Source: Roseomonas sp. E05
GTDB lineage: Bacteria; Pseudomonadota; Alphaproteobacteria; Acetobacterales; Acetobacteraceae
Reading direction: 5' to 3'
DNA: 61,537 nucleotides
Assembly: GCF_030063475.1 (NCBI RefSeq)
Contig: NZ_JASIRT010000029.1
Coordinates: 1 to 61,537, forward strand
Each line of letters begins with the position of its first letter. Positions within the stretch are counted from its first letter, which is position 1. The translations under genes were made by a program, and so were the position numbers. Under the pieces are notes generated by a model. The model did no database searches, had not been told where the DNA came from, and saw only the letters and a program-made list of their open reading frames with translations. Below, piece by piece: positions 41,789 to 50,574 of this stretch.

Positions 41789-43642
41789 TCAGCGCCGCCG
41801 GCGCTGCTCCACGTCACGCACGGCGCCGCGGGCGGCGCTGGTCGTCAGCGCGGCATAGGCCCGCAGCGCGGCGGAGACCTGCCGCTCCCGGTTCACCGGC
41901 TGCCAGGCCTCCGCGCCGCGCTGCTCCATGGCGGCGTGGCGCTGCGCCAGAACCTCCTCGGCGACGGCCAGCCGGATGACGCGGTTCGGGATGTCGATCT
42001 CGATGCGGTCGCCATCCTCCACCAGCCCGATCAGACCGCCCTCGGCCGCCTCGGGGGAGACATGGCCGATCGACAGGCCGGAGGAGCCGCCGGAGAAGCG
42101 GCCATCGGTCACCAGGGCGCAGGCCTTCCCCAGCCCCTTCGACTTCAGATAGCTCGTCGGGTAGAGCATCTCCTGCATGCCGGGGCCGCCCTTCGGGCCC
42201 TCGTAGCGGATCAGCACGATGTCGCCCGGCACGATGCGGCCGCCGAGGATGCCCTCCACCGCCGCGTCCTGGCTCTCGAAGATGCGGGCCGGCCCGGCGA
42301 AGGTCAGGATGGAGGCATCCACCCCCGCCGTCTTCACGATGCAGCCTTCCTCCGCCAGGTTGCCGTAGAGCACGGCCAGCCCGCCGTCCTGCGAGAAGGC
42401 ATGCTCGCGGTCGCGGATCACGCCCTTCTCGCGGTCGAGGTCCAGCGCCTCCCAGCGAACGGACTGGCTGAAGGCTTCGGTGGTGGGGATGCCGCCCGGC
42501 GCGGCGCGGAAGAACTCGTGCGCGGTGCGGCTCTCGGTGCGCCGCACATCCCAGCGCGCCAGCGCGTCGCCCAGCGTCGGCTCGTGCACGGTGGGGATCG
42601 AGGTATCGATCAGCCCGGCGCGGTCCAGCTCGCCCAGGATGCCCATGATGCCGCCGGCGCGGTGCACGTCCTCGACATGCACGTCCGCCACCGCGGGCGC
42701 GACCTTGCACAGCACGGGCACGCGGCGGGAGAGCCGGTCGATGTCGCGCATGGTGAAGGGCACGCCGCCCTCCTGCGCGGCGGCCAGCAGGTGCAGCACC
42801 GTGTTGGTGGAGCCGCCCATGGCGATGTCCAGCGTCATCGCGTTCTCGAAGGCGGCAAAGGTGGCGATGTTGCGCGGCAGGGCGGAGGCGTCGTCCTGCT
42901 CGTAGTAGCGCTTGGCAAGATCGACGATGAGCCGCCCGGCCTCCAGGAACAGGCCCTTGCGGTCCGCATGGGTGGCGACCACCGTGCCGTTGCCCGGCAG
43001 CGCCAGGCCCAGCGCCTCGGTCAGGCAGTTCATCGAGTTGGCGGTGAACATGCCGGAGCAGGAGCCGCAGGTCGGGCAGGCCGAGCGCTCGATCACCTGC
43101 ACCTCGGCATCGGTGACGGTGCTGTCGGCGGCGGCGACCATGGCGTCGATCAGGTCCACGCTGCGCTTCTGGCCGCGATGGACGACCTTGCCCGCCTCCA
43201 TCGGCCCGCCCGAGACGAAGACGACGGGAATGTTGAGGCGCATCGCCGCCATCAGCATGCCCGGCGTGATCTTGTCGCAGTTGGAGATGCAGACCAGCGC
43301 GTCGGCGCAATGGGCGTTGACCATGTACTCGACGCTGTCGGCGATCAGCTCGCGCGAGGGCAGGCTGTAGAGCATGCCGCCATGGCCCATGGCGATGCCG
43401 TCATCCACCGCGATGGTGTTGAACTCCTTCGCCACGCCGCCCGCCGCCTCGATCTCGCGCGCCACCAGCTGGCCGAGGTCCTTCAGGTGGACATGGCCGG
43501 GCACGAACTGGGTGAAGGAGTTGGCGATGGCGATGATCGGCTTGCCGAAGTCGGAATCCTTCATCCCCGTGGCCCGCCAAAGGCCGCGGGCACCGGCCAT
43601 GTTGCGGCCGTGGGTGGTCGTGCGCGAACGGTAAGCGGGCAT
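41789..43642 (-). CDS. ilvD: Dihydroxy-acid dehydratase
   Basis: Dehydrates 2,3-dihydroxy-isovalerate and -methylvalerate in branched-chain amino-acid synthesis. From ATG 43642 it is 617 residues, the length of E. coli IlvD. Fe-S cluster Cys are in [12 protein letters not shown] and [20 protein letters not shown]-terminal signature [58 protein letters not shown] is intact. The 20-residue upstream extension of the frame is not supported. It stands alone, with no other ilv or leu gene nearby. Confidence 0.95.
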   Translation of the reverse strand: MPAYRSRTTTHGRNMAGARGLWRATGMKDSDFGKPIIAIANSFTQFVPGHVHLKDLGQLVAREIEAAGGVAKEFNTIAVDDGIAMGHGGMLYSLPSRELIADSVEYMVNAHCADALVCISNCDKITPGMLMAAMRLNIPVVFVSGGPMEAGKVVHRGQKRSVDLIDAMVAAADSTVTDAEVQVIERSACPTCGSCSGMFTANSMNCLTEALGLALPGNGTVVATHADRKGLFLEAGRLIVDLAKRYYEQDDASALPRNIATFAAFENAMTLDIAMGGSTNTVLHLLAAAQEGGVPFTMRDIDRLSRRVPVLCKVAPAVADVHVEDVHRAGGIMGILGELDRAGLIDTSIPTVHEPTLGDALARWDVRRTESRTAHEFFRAAPGGIPTTEAFSQSVRWEALDLDREKGVIRDREHAFSQDGGLAVLYGNLAEEGCIVKTAGVDASILTFAGPARIFESQDAAVEGILGGRIVPGDIVLIRYEGPKGGPGMQEMLYPTSYLKSKGLGKACALVTDGRFSGGSSGLSIGHVSPEAAEGGLIGLVEDGDRIEIDIPNRVIRLAVAEEVLAQRHAAMEQRGAEAWQPVNRERQVSAALRAYAALTTSAARGAVRDVEQRRRR

Positions 43643-43888
43643 GCTGGCGATCCTCATTCCGTGCCGGTTCTGGCTGTCCCGGCCGCGCCTCATGCGGGAC
43701 ACCGGGTCGGGTCACCCGCCTTTACTCCCGCCGGCACGTCTCGGCCAGCCAGGGCGGCCGCCCGATTGACGGGATACCAGTTTCCGGGCGGCCATCCCAC
43801 GGCTGGCGTTCCCCCCCTTCCGGCACCCGTGGCCGCACGAACACCGCCCTGCCATCAACCACCGGCCCCCTCCGTTCCGATAGCGGAT

Positions 43889-44308
43889 TCAGACACTTAC
43901 CTGCCCTGCAGCCATGTCTGCCAAGGTGTAGCCGTCAAGGTGCCCGTAGAAGTGCTTCTGTGCGGCGCTGAGCGCCGCTTTCAGCCGGCAGGCCGGAAGC
44001 AGCGTGCAGCCTGCGCTGCCAGGGCGGAAGCATTCCACGAGGGCCTGCTCCTGTTCCAGGCGCATGATGACTTGCCCGAGCCGGATCTCCGCAGGCGCCC
44101 TGGCAAGCAGCACGCCGCCCGACATTCCCCGCATCGTGCGCGTGACCCCCAGGTCATTCAGATCCTGAACGATCTTGTGCAGGTGGTGACGGGACAGACC
44201 GCCAAGCTCCCTGGCGAGCGCCTCGACGCTGACGGGCGCCCCGGACGGCCTCATGGCCAGCAGCATAAGGATGCGGAGAGCGAAGTCGGTCGAAGCAAGG
44301 AGGCGCAT
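43889..44308 (-). CDS. nsrR: Rrf2-family nitric-oxide-sensing repressor NsrR
   Basis: A 139-residue Rrf2 protein. The wHTH is PVSVEALARELGGLSRHHLHKIVQDLNDLGV. Three Cys, C93, C101 and C107 (ECFRPGSAGCTLLPACRLKAAL), are the Fe-S ligands of NsrR. NO destroys or nitrosylates the cluster and lifts repression. Just upstream are two operator-like palindromes shared with the divergent RIC gene, supporting NsrR identity and autoregulation. Confidence 0.9.
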   Translation of the reverse strand: MRLLASTDFALRILMLLAMRPSGAPVSVEALARELGGLSRHHLHKIVQDLNDLGVTRTMRGMSGGVLLARAPAEIRLGQVIMRLEQEQALVECFRPGSAGCTLLPACRLKAALSAAQKHFYGHLDGYTLADMAAGQVSV

Positions 44309-44326
44309 TCGGCATGCTTCCAGATT

Positions 44327-44343
44327 TGGTATTGACGATACCA
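44327..44343. promoter_or_regulatory. NsrR-type operator 1 (weaker)
   Basis: TGGTAT-TGACG-ATACCA, 6-bp arms around a 5-nt spacer that is the reverse complement of the spacer in operator 2. It lies 19 bp upstream of the nsrR start. Same core size as the second box but a shorter arm. Confidence 0.6.
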
Positions 44344-44359
44344 GATTCCGGGGCGCATG

Positions 44360-44384
44360 AAAGGTGCATCGTCAATGCACCTTT
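44360..44384. promoter_or_regulatory. NsrR operator 2 (strong)
   Basis: Perfect 10-bp arms AAAGGTGCAT and ATGCACCTTT with spacer CGTCA. This fits the published NsrR consensus form AAGRTGYAT-N5-ATRCAYCTT. It is 52 bp upstream of nsrR and 73 bp upstream of the RIC gene, and may control both. Confidence 0.75.
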
Positions 44385-44456
44385 TGGCGATCAACGCCCG
44401 CCCGCCGCGCAGCGTGGGCATAGCGCCCGCCGATCCGCGGGCCAGGAGCTTGCCGC

Positions 44457-45134
44457 ATGAGCGCCACCGATCTTCATGGGTCTGCCTTCGCCCACAGGAG
44501 CCTGGCAGACATTGCCGTCACGCTTCCCGGCGCCACCCAGGTCTTTCGCCAGCGCAAACTCGATTTCTGTTGCGGTGGCAGGGTTTCACTCGCCGAAGCG
44601 GCCATCGCCAAGGGCCTGCCCCTGGAGGAAGTCGAGGCCGACCTCAGGGACGTCGCCACGCTCGGGCTGCCTGCCACGCTGCCGGAGGCGACCGAAGATC
44701 TCATCGGCCTCATCGAAACGCGCTACCATGCTGTTCACCGCAGGGAACTGCCGGAACTCGTCCGGCTCGCGCGGCGGGTCGAGGCCGTCCACAAGGCCCA
44801 CCCCGCCGCGCCGCACGGGCTGGCTCATCACCTGGAGACCATGGCCGGAGAGCTGGAGGAGCACATGCGGAAGGAGGAGCAGATCCTGTTTCCCCTGATG
44901 CGCCGCGGCGGCCATCCCATGATCGCGCAGCCCATCGCCGCGATGCTGGCCGAGCATGACGACCACGGGGAGCATCTCCGCGAACTCGAGCGCCTCACTG
45001 CCGACTTCACCGTTCCGGACGACGCCTGCCCGACCTGGCGCGCCCTGTATGTTGGCGCCCGGAAGCTCGCGGAAGACCTGGTGGAGCACATCCACACGGA
45101 GAACAACATCCTGTTCCCGCGCTTCGCAGGCTGA
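44457..45134 (+). CDS. RIC protein (ScdA/YtfE/DnrN), iron-sulphur cluster repair
   Basis: A 225-residue di-iron protein. The N-terminal ScdA domain carries LPGATQVFRQRKLDFCCGGRVSLAEA. The C-terminal hemerythrin-like domain has the His ligands RYHAVHRREL, LAHHLETMAGELEEHMRKEEQIL, MLAEHDDHGEHL and LVEHIHTENNILFPR. It repairs Fe-S clusters damaged by NO or oxidants. ATG 44457, 73 bp after the strong NsrR operator, so it is probably NsrR-controlled. Confidence 0.9.
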   Translation: MSATDLHGSAFAHRSLADIAVTLPGATQVFRQRKLDFCCGGRVSLAEAAIAKGLPLEEVEADLRDVATLGLPATLPEATEDLIGLIETRYHAVHRRELPELVRLARRVEAVHKAHPAAPHGLAHHLETMAGELEEHMRKEEQILFPLMRRGGHPMIAQPIAAMLAEHDDHGEHLRELERLTADFTVPDDACPTWRALYVGARKLAEDLVEHIHTENNILFPRFAG

Positions 45135-45171
45135 TCTGCGGACCCGGTCATCCGCCGGACAAAGGCTTGCC

Positions 45172-45654
45172 ATGAACGATCTTGCTGTTGCCCGCGCGCT
45201 CCACGTCCTCGCCGTCGTCCTCTGGATCGGCGGCGTGGGCATGGTGACGACGGTCATCTTGCCGGCCGTCAGGCGAGCCTATCCCGCCGGGCAACGCTTC
45301 GGGGCCTTCCACAGCCTGGAGAGCCGCTTTGCGCGGCAGGCGCGCCTGACCACCCTCCTTGCGGGCATCAGCGGGTTCTACCTGACCTGGCGCCTGGAGG
45401 CGTGGGAGCGCTTCCAGAGCCTGGAGTTCTGGTGGATGCACGCCATGCTTCTGACATGGCTCGCCTTCACCACGATGCTCTTTGTGCTTGAGCCGTTTTT
45501 CCTGGACCGCTTCCTCGCCCGCCAGGCGTCATCGCGCCCCGAGGCAACCTACCGCTTCGTCGAGCGGCTTCACTGGCTGCTTCTGAGCCTCAGCCTCCTG
45601 ACCGTGGGGGGAGCGGTTGCGGGAAGTCATGGCATCGACTGGTCAGCCTGGTGA
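45172..45654 (+). CDS. CopD-like small membrane protein
   Basis: A 160-residue protein from ATG 45172. Four helices: VARALHVLAVVLWIGGVGMVTTVILPAV, TTLLAGISGFYLTWRL, WWMHAMLLTWLAFTTMLFVLEPFF and LHWLLLSLSLLTVGGAVAGS. His residues at helix starts (ALHVLAVVLWIGG) recall the CopD/haem-binding membrane domain. Homologous genes sit beside NO-stress genes in Rhodospirillales, but I cannot name a function. It follows the RIC gene by 37 bp and may be cotranscribed under NsrR. Confidence 0.7.
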   Translation: MNDLAVARALHVLAVVLWIGGVGMVTTVILPAVRRAYPAGQRFGAFHSLESRFARQARLTTLLAGISGFYLTWRLEAWERFQSLEFWWMHAMLLTWLAFTTMLFVLEPFFLDRFLARQASSRPEATYRFVERLHWLLLSLSLLTVGGAVAGSHGIDWSAW

Positions 45655-45697
45655 TCTGCCCGCTTGCGCTGCCCCTGCCCTGAAACCCTGCCCGACG

Positions 45698-46042
45698 TCA
45701 GGCGCTCCGCCCGCTGGCCAGATCGTCGATCCAGGTCATCGCCTTCACGGCGGTCGGAAGCCCAGCCAGCGGGATCGTCAGAAGCATGACGTGCTCCAGC
45801 TCGTCAGGTGCGATACCCTCGGCCAAGGCGCGCCGGACGTGGGAGTGCACGGCCCCCTCAGACCCGGCACCAATGGCCAGCGCCAGCTTGACCAGCCGCC
45901 GGGTCCTGGCATCCAGCGGACCCTGCTCAGCGCAGCGCTCACCGAGTTCGGCATAGGCCTGCCAGACCTCAGGGTAGCGGGCCGCCAGGCGCCCGGCGCC
46001 GGAGGGCAGGTTGGCAGGCTGGTTGTCAGCCGTGTTCGTCAT
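45698..46042 (-). CDS. Carboxymuconolactone decarboxylase (AhpD-like) family protein
   Basis: A 114-residue all-helical protein from ATG 46042 with AGGAGA upstream. CMD signature: RRLVKLALAIGAGSEGAVHSHVRRALAEGIAPDELEHVMLLTIPLAGLPTAV. The redox CxxC of AhpD is absent; the segment reads SEGAVHSH, so it is the CMD type of unknown activity. Single gene between convergent and divergent neighbours. Its role next to NO genes is not clear. Confidence 0.8.
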   Translation of the reverse strand: MTNTADNQPANLPSGAGRLAARYPEVWQAYAELGERCAEQGPLDARTRRLVKLALAIGAGSEGAVHSHVRRALAEGIAPDELEHVMLLTIPLAGLPTAVKAMTWIDDLASGRSA

Positions 46043-46329
46043 GACGGTCTCCTGTCTGAGTTGGTTCGTGCCGGGGAGCTGACGCGAAGGGAAGCGGTGT
46101 CCGAACAGCCTTGTGCCGGCCCACCCGCGAAGGGTGCGCAAACCAGCGGCCCCGGCCGACTCTGAAGCGCCGCGGCATCAGCAGGCCGGCATCGGCCGCC
46201 GCCGCGGGCCCGGTGGATATCCAATCTCCCAGACGGCGCAAAAGCTTCCCGAAGAGGCGTGATTTTTATCCTTACCTCCGGCGGAGTGGCGGGATTCGTC
46301 TCCGCCTGCCCCGCCGCCAGCCACTTCCC

Positions 46330-47061
46330 TCACCCGGACGCACAGGCCAGAGCGCCTTTCGAGACTGCCCCGACGGTTGCCCGCAGCGGGTGGTCGGGGT
46401 CGAGTTGCAGGAAGGGGCCGTCCGGTCCGGCGGCCGCTTGCAGGACGCCCCATCCGAAGTGGAAATACCAGCCGTGCAGCGACAACTCGCCTGCCGCCAC
46501 CCGTTCGGCGACGAAGGGATAGGCCGCAAGATGCCGGAGGCTGGCCAGGACGGCCGCCTGCTCGGCCCAGCGCGCGATGCTGGCGCGCTCCGCCTCGGTG
46601 ACCAGCCCGTCCATCTCCTCGCGCACACCACGGGCCACACCCACCCAGTCGGAGACGTAGTCGAAGCGGCGCGCCGCATGGTCATGCTCCAGCAGACAGC
46701 GCACACCCGCACAGAAGGAGTGGCCGAGCACGACGATGTGGCGCACCCCAAGCGCCTTGACCCCGAACTCAATGGCGGAGGCGGTGCCATGCGGCTGGCC
46801 ATCCGCGGATGGCGGCGGCACCAGCGCCGCCACATTGCGGACGACGAAGAGATCGCCTGGGCGCGCGCCGCAGATGATCGCGGGGTCGGTCCTGCTGTCC
46901 GAGCAGGCGATCACCATCACCTCCGGATGCTGGCCGTTCAGCAGATGGTCGTAGAGAGCCTCATCGGCTTCGAAATGCTGCCGCCGGAACTGGCTGAAGC
47001 CGCTCACCAGACGCCGCAGCGCGGCATCCCTGTCGGGTGGCGTTGGTTGAACCTGATCCAT
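46330..47061 (-). CDS. Beta-class carbonic anhydrase
   Basis: A 243-residue enzyme that interconverts CO2 and bicarbonate. Zinc ligands C53 with the Asp-Arg dyad (ACSDSRTDP), H114 and C117 (LGHSFCAG). Usual segments FVVRNVAALVPP and AIEFGVKALGV are intact. ATG 47061. It lies 65 bp downstream of mobB in the same direction, so may be read with the nar operon or on its own. Bicarbonate supply to biosynthesis is the usual role. Confidence 0.92.
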   Translation of the reverse strand: MDQVQPTPPDRDAALRRLVSGFSQFRRQHFEADEALYDHLLNGQHPEVMVIACSDSRTDPAIICGARPGDLFVVRNVAALVPPPSADGQPHGTASAIEFGVKALGVRHIVVLGHSFCAGVRCLLEHDHAARRFDYVSDWVGVARGVREEMDGLVTEAERASIARWAEQAAVLASLRHLAAYPFVAERVAAGELSLHGWYFHFGWGVLQAAAGPDGPFLQLDPDHPLRATVGAVSKGALACASG

Positions 47062-47126
47062 CGCGAATTGTCCTCACCTCGGCGCCAGCCTTGCACCTGC
47101 AGGCCTTGCCCTGCCGCCACCGGCGG

Positions 47127-47681
47127 TCAGGCCGGAGACAGGCATTCCCCAGGGAGCTTGCCGGCCTCCCCCCTGCCCGCCGGCATGAAGGCTGCCGCCG
47201 CCTGCAGGAGGGCAAGGTCGGCCAGCGCAACCACATCGGAGAGCGGGATGAACGGCACGGGCGCCGCGACCGGCGCGTCGCCGGTGACCGCGCAGACCGA
47301 AGGATCATCCAGGGCGAGCAGGCGCCGGTCCTGGCCGCGCTTCACGGCCTCCAGCTTCGGATAGGGCGACAGGCGGAAGCCTTCCAGCAGGACCAGGTCC
47401 ACGGGCGCCAGGCGGATCAGCAGGTCGTCGACCTCCGGTTCATCCACGGCCGCGCGGCGCTCCCGCATCAGGATCTGGCGCGCAGCGCTGGCGAGCATGA
47501 TCTCCTCAGCCCCCGCCTCCCGATGCGCCCAACTGCCGGTGCCCGGCCTGTCGAGGTCCACATCATCAGGCACGTGCTTTATTGTGGAGACCCGCAGCCC
47601 GCGCTGTGTCAGCTCCGCGACCAGGTTGCGCACGAGGCCGGCCTTGGCGGCACAGCCTCCCACCACACCGAAGACCCTCAT
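47127..47681 (-). CDS. mobB: MobB-like protein with degenerate P-loop
   Basis: A 184-residue MobB (molybdopterin-guanine dinucleotide synthesis adaptor GTPase). The body matches (RGLRVSTIKHVPDDVDLDRPGTGSWAHREAGAEEIML; LVLLEGFRLSPYPKLEAVKRG). The Walker A region, normally GxxNSGKTTL, reads VVGGCAAKAGLV, with the GK(T/S)T residues not kept. The frame is intact, so either nucleotide binding is lost or altered. Its start overlaps the trHb stop (ATGA). It is the last gene tightly coupled in the nar operon. Confidence 0.8.
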   Translation of the reverse strand: MRVFGVVGGCAAKAGLVRNLVAELTQRGLRVSTIKHVPDDVDLDRPGTGSWAHREAGAEEIMLASAARQILMRERRAAVDEPEVDDLLIRLAPVDLVLLEGFRLSPYPKLEAVKRGQDRRLLALDDPSVCAVTGDAPVAAPVPFIPLSDVVALADLALLQAAAAFMPAGRGEAGKLPGECLSPA

Positions 47682-48196
47682 GGAATCGTCCTTGTTTCTG
47701 AGGCCGCGAGGATGTGCCCCGGCGCGGCCATGGGCCGGGGCAGTTCCCCGCGTTGGAAGGCCACGCCGTGCTCCAGGCTGATGGCGATGCGCCGCGCCCG
47801 CTCCAGCAGATAGTCGGCGGCCTCGGCGGTGCAGACCTCCCGGGCGGTCTGCTCGAACAGGGCGAGCCAGCGCGCGAAGTGCTCCGGCCGGAGCCCGAGC
47901 GGCGCATGCGCCGCCATGGGCTGGCCGTGGTAGCGCCCCGTCTTCAGTGCCACCGAGGACCAGAAGTCGTGGATCCTGGCGATATGCCTTTCCCAGTCCT
48001 CGATGCCCCGGAACAGCGGCCCGATGGCCGGGTCGCGCCGTGCGGTGGCATAGAAGGCGCGCACCAGGCGCTCGAGCACGGCTTCGTCCAGCCCTGTGGC
48101 CTCCTGGGCGCCACGGCTGGCCTCGGCACGGCGCGTGGCCAGGATGGCACCAAGCGAAGCCGCCTGCGGTCCGCTCGCCTTCGTCTCGTCAGGCAT
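47678..48196 (-). CDS. Group III truncated haemoglobin
   Basis: A 172-residue haem protein from ATG 48196. Group III features: LVRAFYATARRDPAIGPLFRGI, DWERHIARIHDFWSSVALKTGRYHGQPMAAH with the proximal-side His and the H-L-region, and AREVCTAEAADYLLERARRIA. Such globins are linked to NO detoxification or oxygen handling. It overlaps moeA by 8 bp and mobB by 4 bp, so it is translated with the molybdenum-cofactor genes of the nar operon. This supports protection from NO made during nitrate respiration. Confidence 0.9.
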   Translation of the reverse strand: MPDETKASGPQAASLGAILATRRAEASRGAQEATGLDEAVLERLVRAFYATARRDPAIGPLFRGIEDWERHIARIHDFWSSVALKTGRYHGQPMAAHAPLGLRPEHFARWLALFEQTAREVCTAEAADYLLERARRIAISLEHGVAFQRGELPRPMAAPGHILAASETRTIP

Positions 48197-49436
48197 GGGC
48201 CACCCCCGCCCCGTGGAAGGGCAGGACCTCGACAAGGTCCCCGGGCTGGACGTCCTGCTGCCCGGCCGGGACGTAAGCCAGGCCGTCCGCGGCGAGCAGC
48301 GGCGACAGCCTGCCGGAGCCGTCCGGTCCGGTCCGCTCCGCCCGCAGGCAGGCGCCCTCGGCGTGCAGGCGGACGGGCAGGAACTCCGCCCGCCCGGCCT
48401 TCCGGCGCAGGCTGAAGCCTGCCCTGGCGCCCAGAGGCGCGGGCGCGGCCGTGCCGGTCATGCGCGCCAGCAGAGGCCGCACGAAAGCCAGCGCGCCCGC
48501 CAGGGCCGCCTGAGGGTTGCCCGGCAGCCCCACGAAGGCCGCCTCCCCGATCCGTCCCGCCGCCAGCGGCTTGCCGGGCTTCATGGCCACCTTGAGCACC
48601 GCAAGGTCACCGCCCAGCGCGCCGATGGCATCGCGGACGTGATCCTCGTCGCCTACGGAAATCCCCGCCGTCGTCAGCACCAGGTCGGCCTGTTCGGCTG
48701 CCGCCCGCAGGGCCGCACGCATGGCGGCGGGCTCGTCGGCAACCACCGGGCGCGGCCTCACCTCGGCGCCCCAGGCGCCAAGCAACGCCCGCAGCATCGG
48801 CAGGTTGGAATCGTGGATCTGGCCGGGCGCCAGGGACTGCCCTGGTGCCCACAACTCGCGCCCGCTCGACAGCAGCACGACCCGCGGCCGCCGCCGCACC
48901 GCCACCGCCTCGATCGCCTGCGAGGCGAGCACCGTGACGTGGCGCCAGTCCAGCAGGGTGCCCGCGTGGATCAGGACATCCCCCGAACGGACATCCTCGC
49001 CCCGGCGACGCAGGTTGGTCCCCCGGGGCGGCACCGCTCCAATCTGAAGCAGATCCCCATGGCGGACGACGCCTTCCTGGGCGATGACCACGTCGGCGCC
49101 CTCCGGCACCGGAGCGCCGGTCAGAATGCGATGGGCGCCGCCGGGCACCAGCCTGCCGGGGGCCTCGCCTGCGGCGGTGCGGCCGGTGACAGGAAGCCAG
49201 GCGCCGGGCGTCAGCCCGGCGGAGGCGACGGCATAGCCGTCCATGGCGGACTGATCGAAGCCCGGCAGGCACAGACGGGCGGCAACCGGAGCCGCCGTCG
49301 CCCGGCCGACGCATTCCTCCAGGGAGACCGTCTCAACCGCCAAGGGCTGCGGAACCAGCGCCAGGACGCGGGCCTGCGCAGCCTCGAAGGGCATGCCGCC
49401 CGCCGCGCAGGCGAAGCCGGGAGAGATGGCGTTCAT
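48189..49436 (-). CDS. moeA: Molybdopterin molybdenumtransferase MoeA
   Basis: A 415-residue enzyme that inserts molybdate into adenylylated molybdopterin. Motifs: ATAAPVAARLCLPGFDQSAMDGYAV, RILTGAPVPEGADVVIAQE, LVLTTAGISVGDEDHVRDAI, KVAMKPGKPLAAG and AAFVGLPGNPQAAL. Start ATG 49436 overlaps the preceding stop (ATGA). Placed inside the nar operon so that cofactor supply rises with nitrate reductase, which needs bis-MGD. Confidence 0.93.
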   Translation of the reverse strand: MNAISPGFACAAGGMPFEAAQARVLALVPQPLAVETVSLEECVGRATAAPVAARLCLPGFDQSAMDGYAVASAGLTPGAWLPVTGRTAAGEAPGRLVPGGAHRILTGAPVPEGADVVIAQEGVVRHGDLLQIGAVPPRGTNLRRRGEDVRSGDVLIHAGTLLDWRHVTVLASQAIEAVAVRRRPRVVLLSSGRELWAPGQSLAPGQIHDSNLPMLRALLGAWGAEVRPRPVVADEPAAMRAALRAAAEQADLVLTTAGISVGDEDHVRDAIGALGGDLAVLKVAMKPGKPLAAGRIGEAAFVGLPGNPQAALAGALAFVRPLLARMTGTAAPAPLGARAGFSLRRKAGRAEFLPVRLHAEGACLRAERTGPDGSGRLSPLLAADGLAYVPAGQQDVQPGDLVEVLPFHGAGVAHA

Positions 49437-49738
49437 GACGGCACCCGGGTCACGCGCACCCGTACCGGGTCGGGAAAGGCCCGGGCCAGGATACGCTCCA
49501 CCGCGGCGGCGGCAGGCTGGGGCGCGTTGGCCATGGCGCCAACCAGATCCAGCCAGACCTCCTCATCGCCATGCTCGACCAGGTGACGGACCTTCGAAGC
49601 GATCAAGGCGCCAAGGGCGACACCCTCCTTCGCTGCCGCCTGGGCGATCCGCGCCTGCACCTCCGGCCGGCCGACAATGGAGAGGACTTCTTCCGCCTGA
49701 GCAGCGTCCGTCAGGCCGCTGAGGATTTCGCCAAGCAT
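49433..49738 (-). CDS. Small protein of the nar operon, unknown
   Basis: A 101-residue helical protein: MLGEILSGLTDAAQAEEVLSIVGRPEVQARIAQAAAKEGVALGALIASKVRHLVEHGDEEVWLDLVGAM, then a tail rich in Ala/Pro/Arg. No motif known to me. It is 11 bp after ppiC and overlaps moeA by 4 bp. Its place in the operon suggests a role in nitrate reductase or cofactor maturation. Confidence 0.7.
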   Translation of the reverse strand: MLGEILSGLTDAAQAEEVLSIVGRPEVQARIAQAAAKEGVALGALIASKVRHLVEHGDEEVWLDLVGAMANAPQPAAAAVERILARAFPDPVRVRVTRVPS

Positions 49739-49749
49739 GACCGGCCCTC

Positions 49750-50571
49750 CTACTGAACCAGGGGCGAAGCGGCGCCCGGCATGTCGAACCCGGTGATCGT
49801 GGCCTGGCCCGCCAGCAGGGCGACGTATTGCGCCACAGCACGGTGCCAGGCGCTTTCCTCGAGGTAGCGCGCGATGCGTTCACGCACCCCCGCGAAGGGC
49901 AGCACCTGCCCCTCCACCTTCCGCTCCAGCCGCAGAACATGCACGCCGTAGCGGGTCTCGACCGGCACGCGGCAGGTCTCGCCCGCCTTCAGGGGCAGCA
50001 GCGCCGCCTCGAATTCCGGCGTCGTCTCGCCCCGCCCGACCTGCCCGAGGCGGCCGCCGTCGCTGGCGGAGGGGCAATCAGAATGGGCGCGGGCCAATGC
50101 CTCGAAGCGGCCGGGCTCCGCCAGAACCTCGGCCAGTGCCGCCTGCGCCCGTTCCAGGGCCACGGCATAGGCCGCCGCATCCTCGCGCGCGGCCTGAAAG
50201 AGGATATGCAGCGGTTCGAACAGGTCAGGGCCCCGGAACCGCGCCAGGTTGGCTTCGTAGTAGCGGCGGCAGCTGGCCTCGTCGGCCTTCGGCGTCCTGA
50301 CCTCGGCTTCCAGCAGGGCGCGGATCAGGGCCTCTTCCTCGGTCTCCCGCAGCCCGTCCACGGATTGCGGGGCCGCGACCAGCCCCAGCGCATGCGCACG
50401 CTGCGCCAGGAGCTCCCGCACGACCAGCGCGCGGGTTGCCTCATCCCAGGCCTGCTTGGCATTCGCTCCCGCATGGTTCTGCGCCTCGCGGGCGATGGCG
50501 GCATTGGCGATGACGACGTCGTTGACCGCCACGACCGGCGCCGCCGCATTGCGAAGGGTGACGATGCGCAT
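49750..50571 (-). CDS. PpiC-type peptidyl-prolyl cis-trans isomerase (parvulin, NifM-like)
   Basis: A 273-residue protein. N-terminal helical chaperone segment, then a parvulin domain (HILFQAAREDAAAYAVALERAQAALAEVL; ALARAHSDCPSASDGGRLGQVGRGETTPEFEAALLPLKAGETCRVPVETRYGVHVLRLERKVEG). No signal peptide is visible, so it is probably cytoplasmic, like NifM. Such isomerases are typical of alphaproteobacterial nar operons, after narI. It likely helps the folding of nitrate reductase. Starts 3 bp after narI. Confidence 0.88.
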   Translation of the reverse strand: MRIVTLRNAAAPVVAVNDVVIANAAIAREAQNHAGANAKQAWDEATRALVVRELLAQRAHALGLVAAPQSVDGLRETEEEALIRALLEAEVRTPKADEASCRRYYEANLARFRGPDLFEPLHILFQAAREDAAAYAVALERAQAALAEVLAEPGRFEALARAHSDCPSASDGGRLGQVGRGETTPEFEAALLPLKAGETCRVPVETRYGVHVLRLERKVEGQVLPFAGVRERIARYLEESAWHRAVAQYVALLAGQATITGFDMPGAASPLVQ

Positions 50572-50574
50572 GGC

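Noticed and set aside
44357-44959. A plus-strand open frame overlapping the RIC gene
   Set aside because: Arg/His/Pro-rich and out of frame with the clear RIC protein; a shadow.
46143-46329. Possible regulatory RNA or tRNA between the CMD gene and the carbonic anhydrase gene
   Set aside because: No cloverleaf, conserved RNA motif or convincing hairpin was visible by eye.
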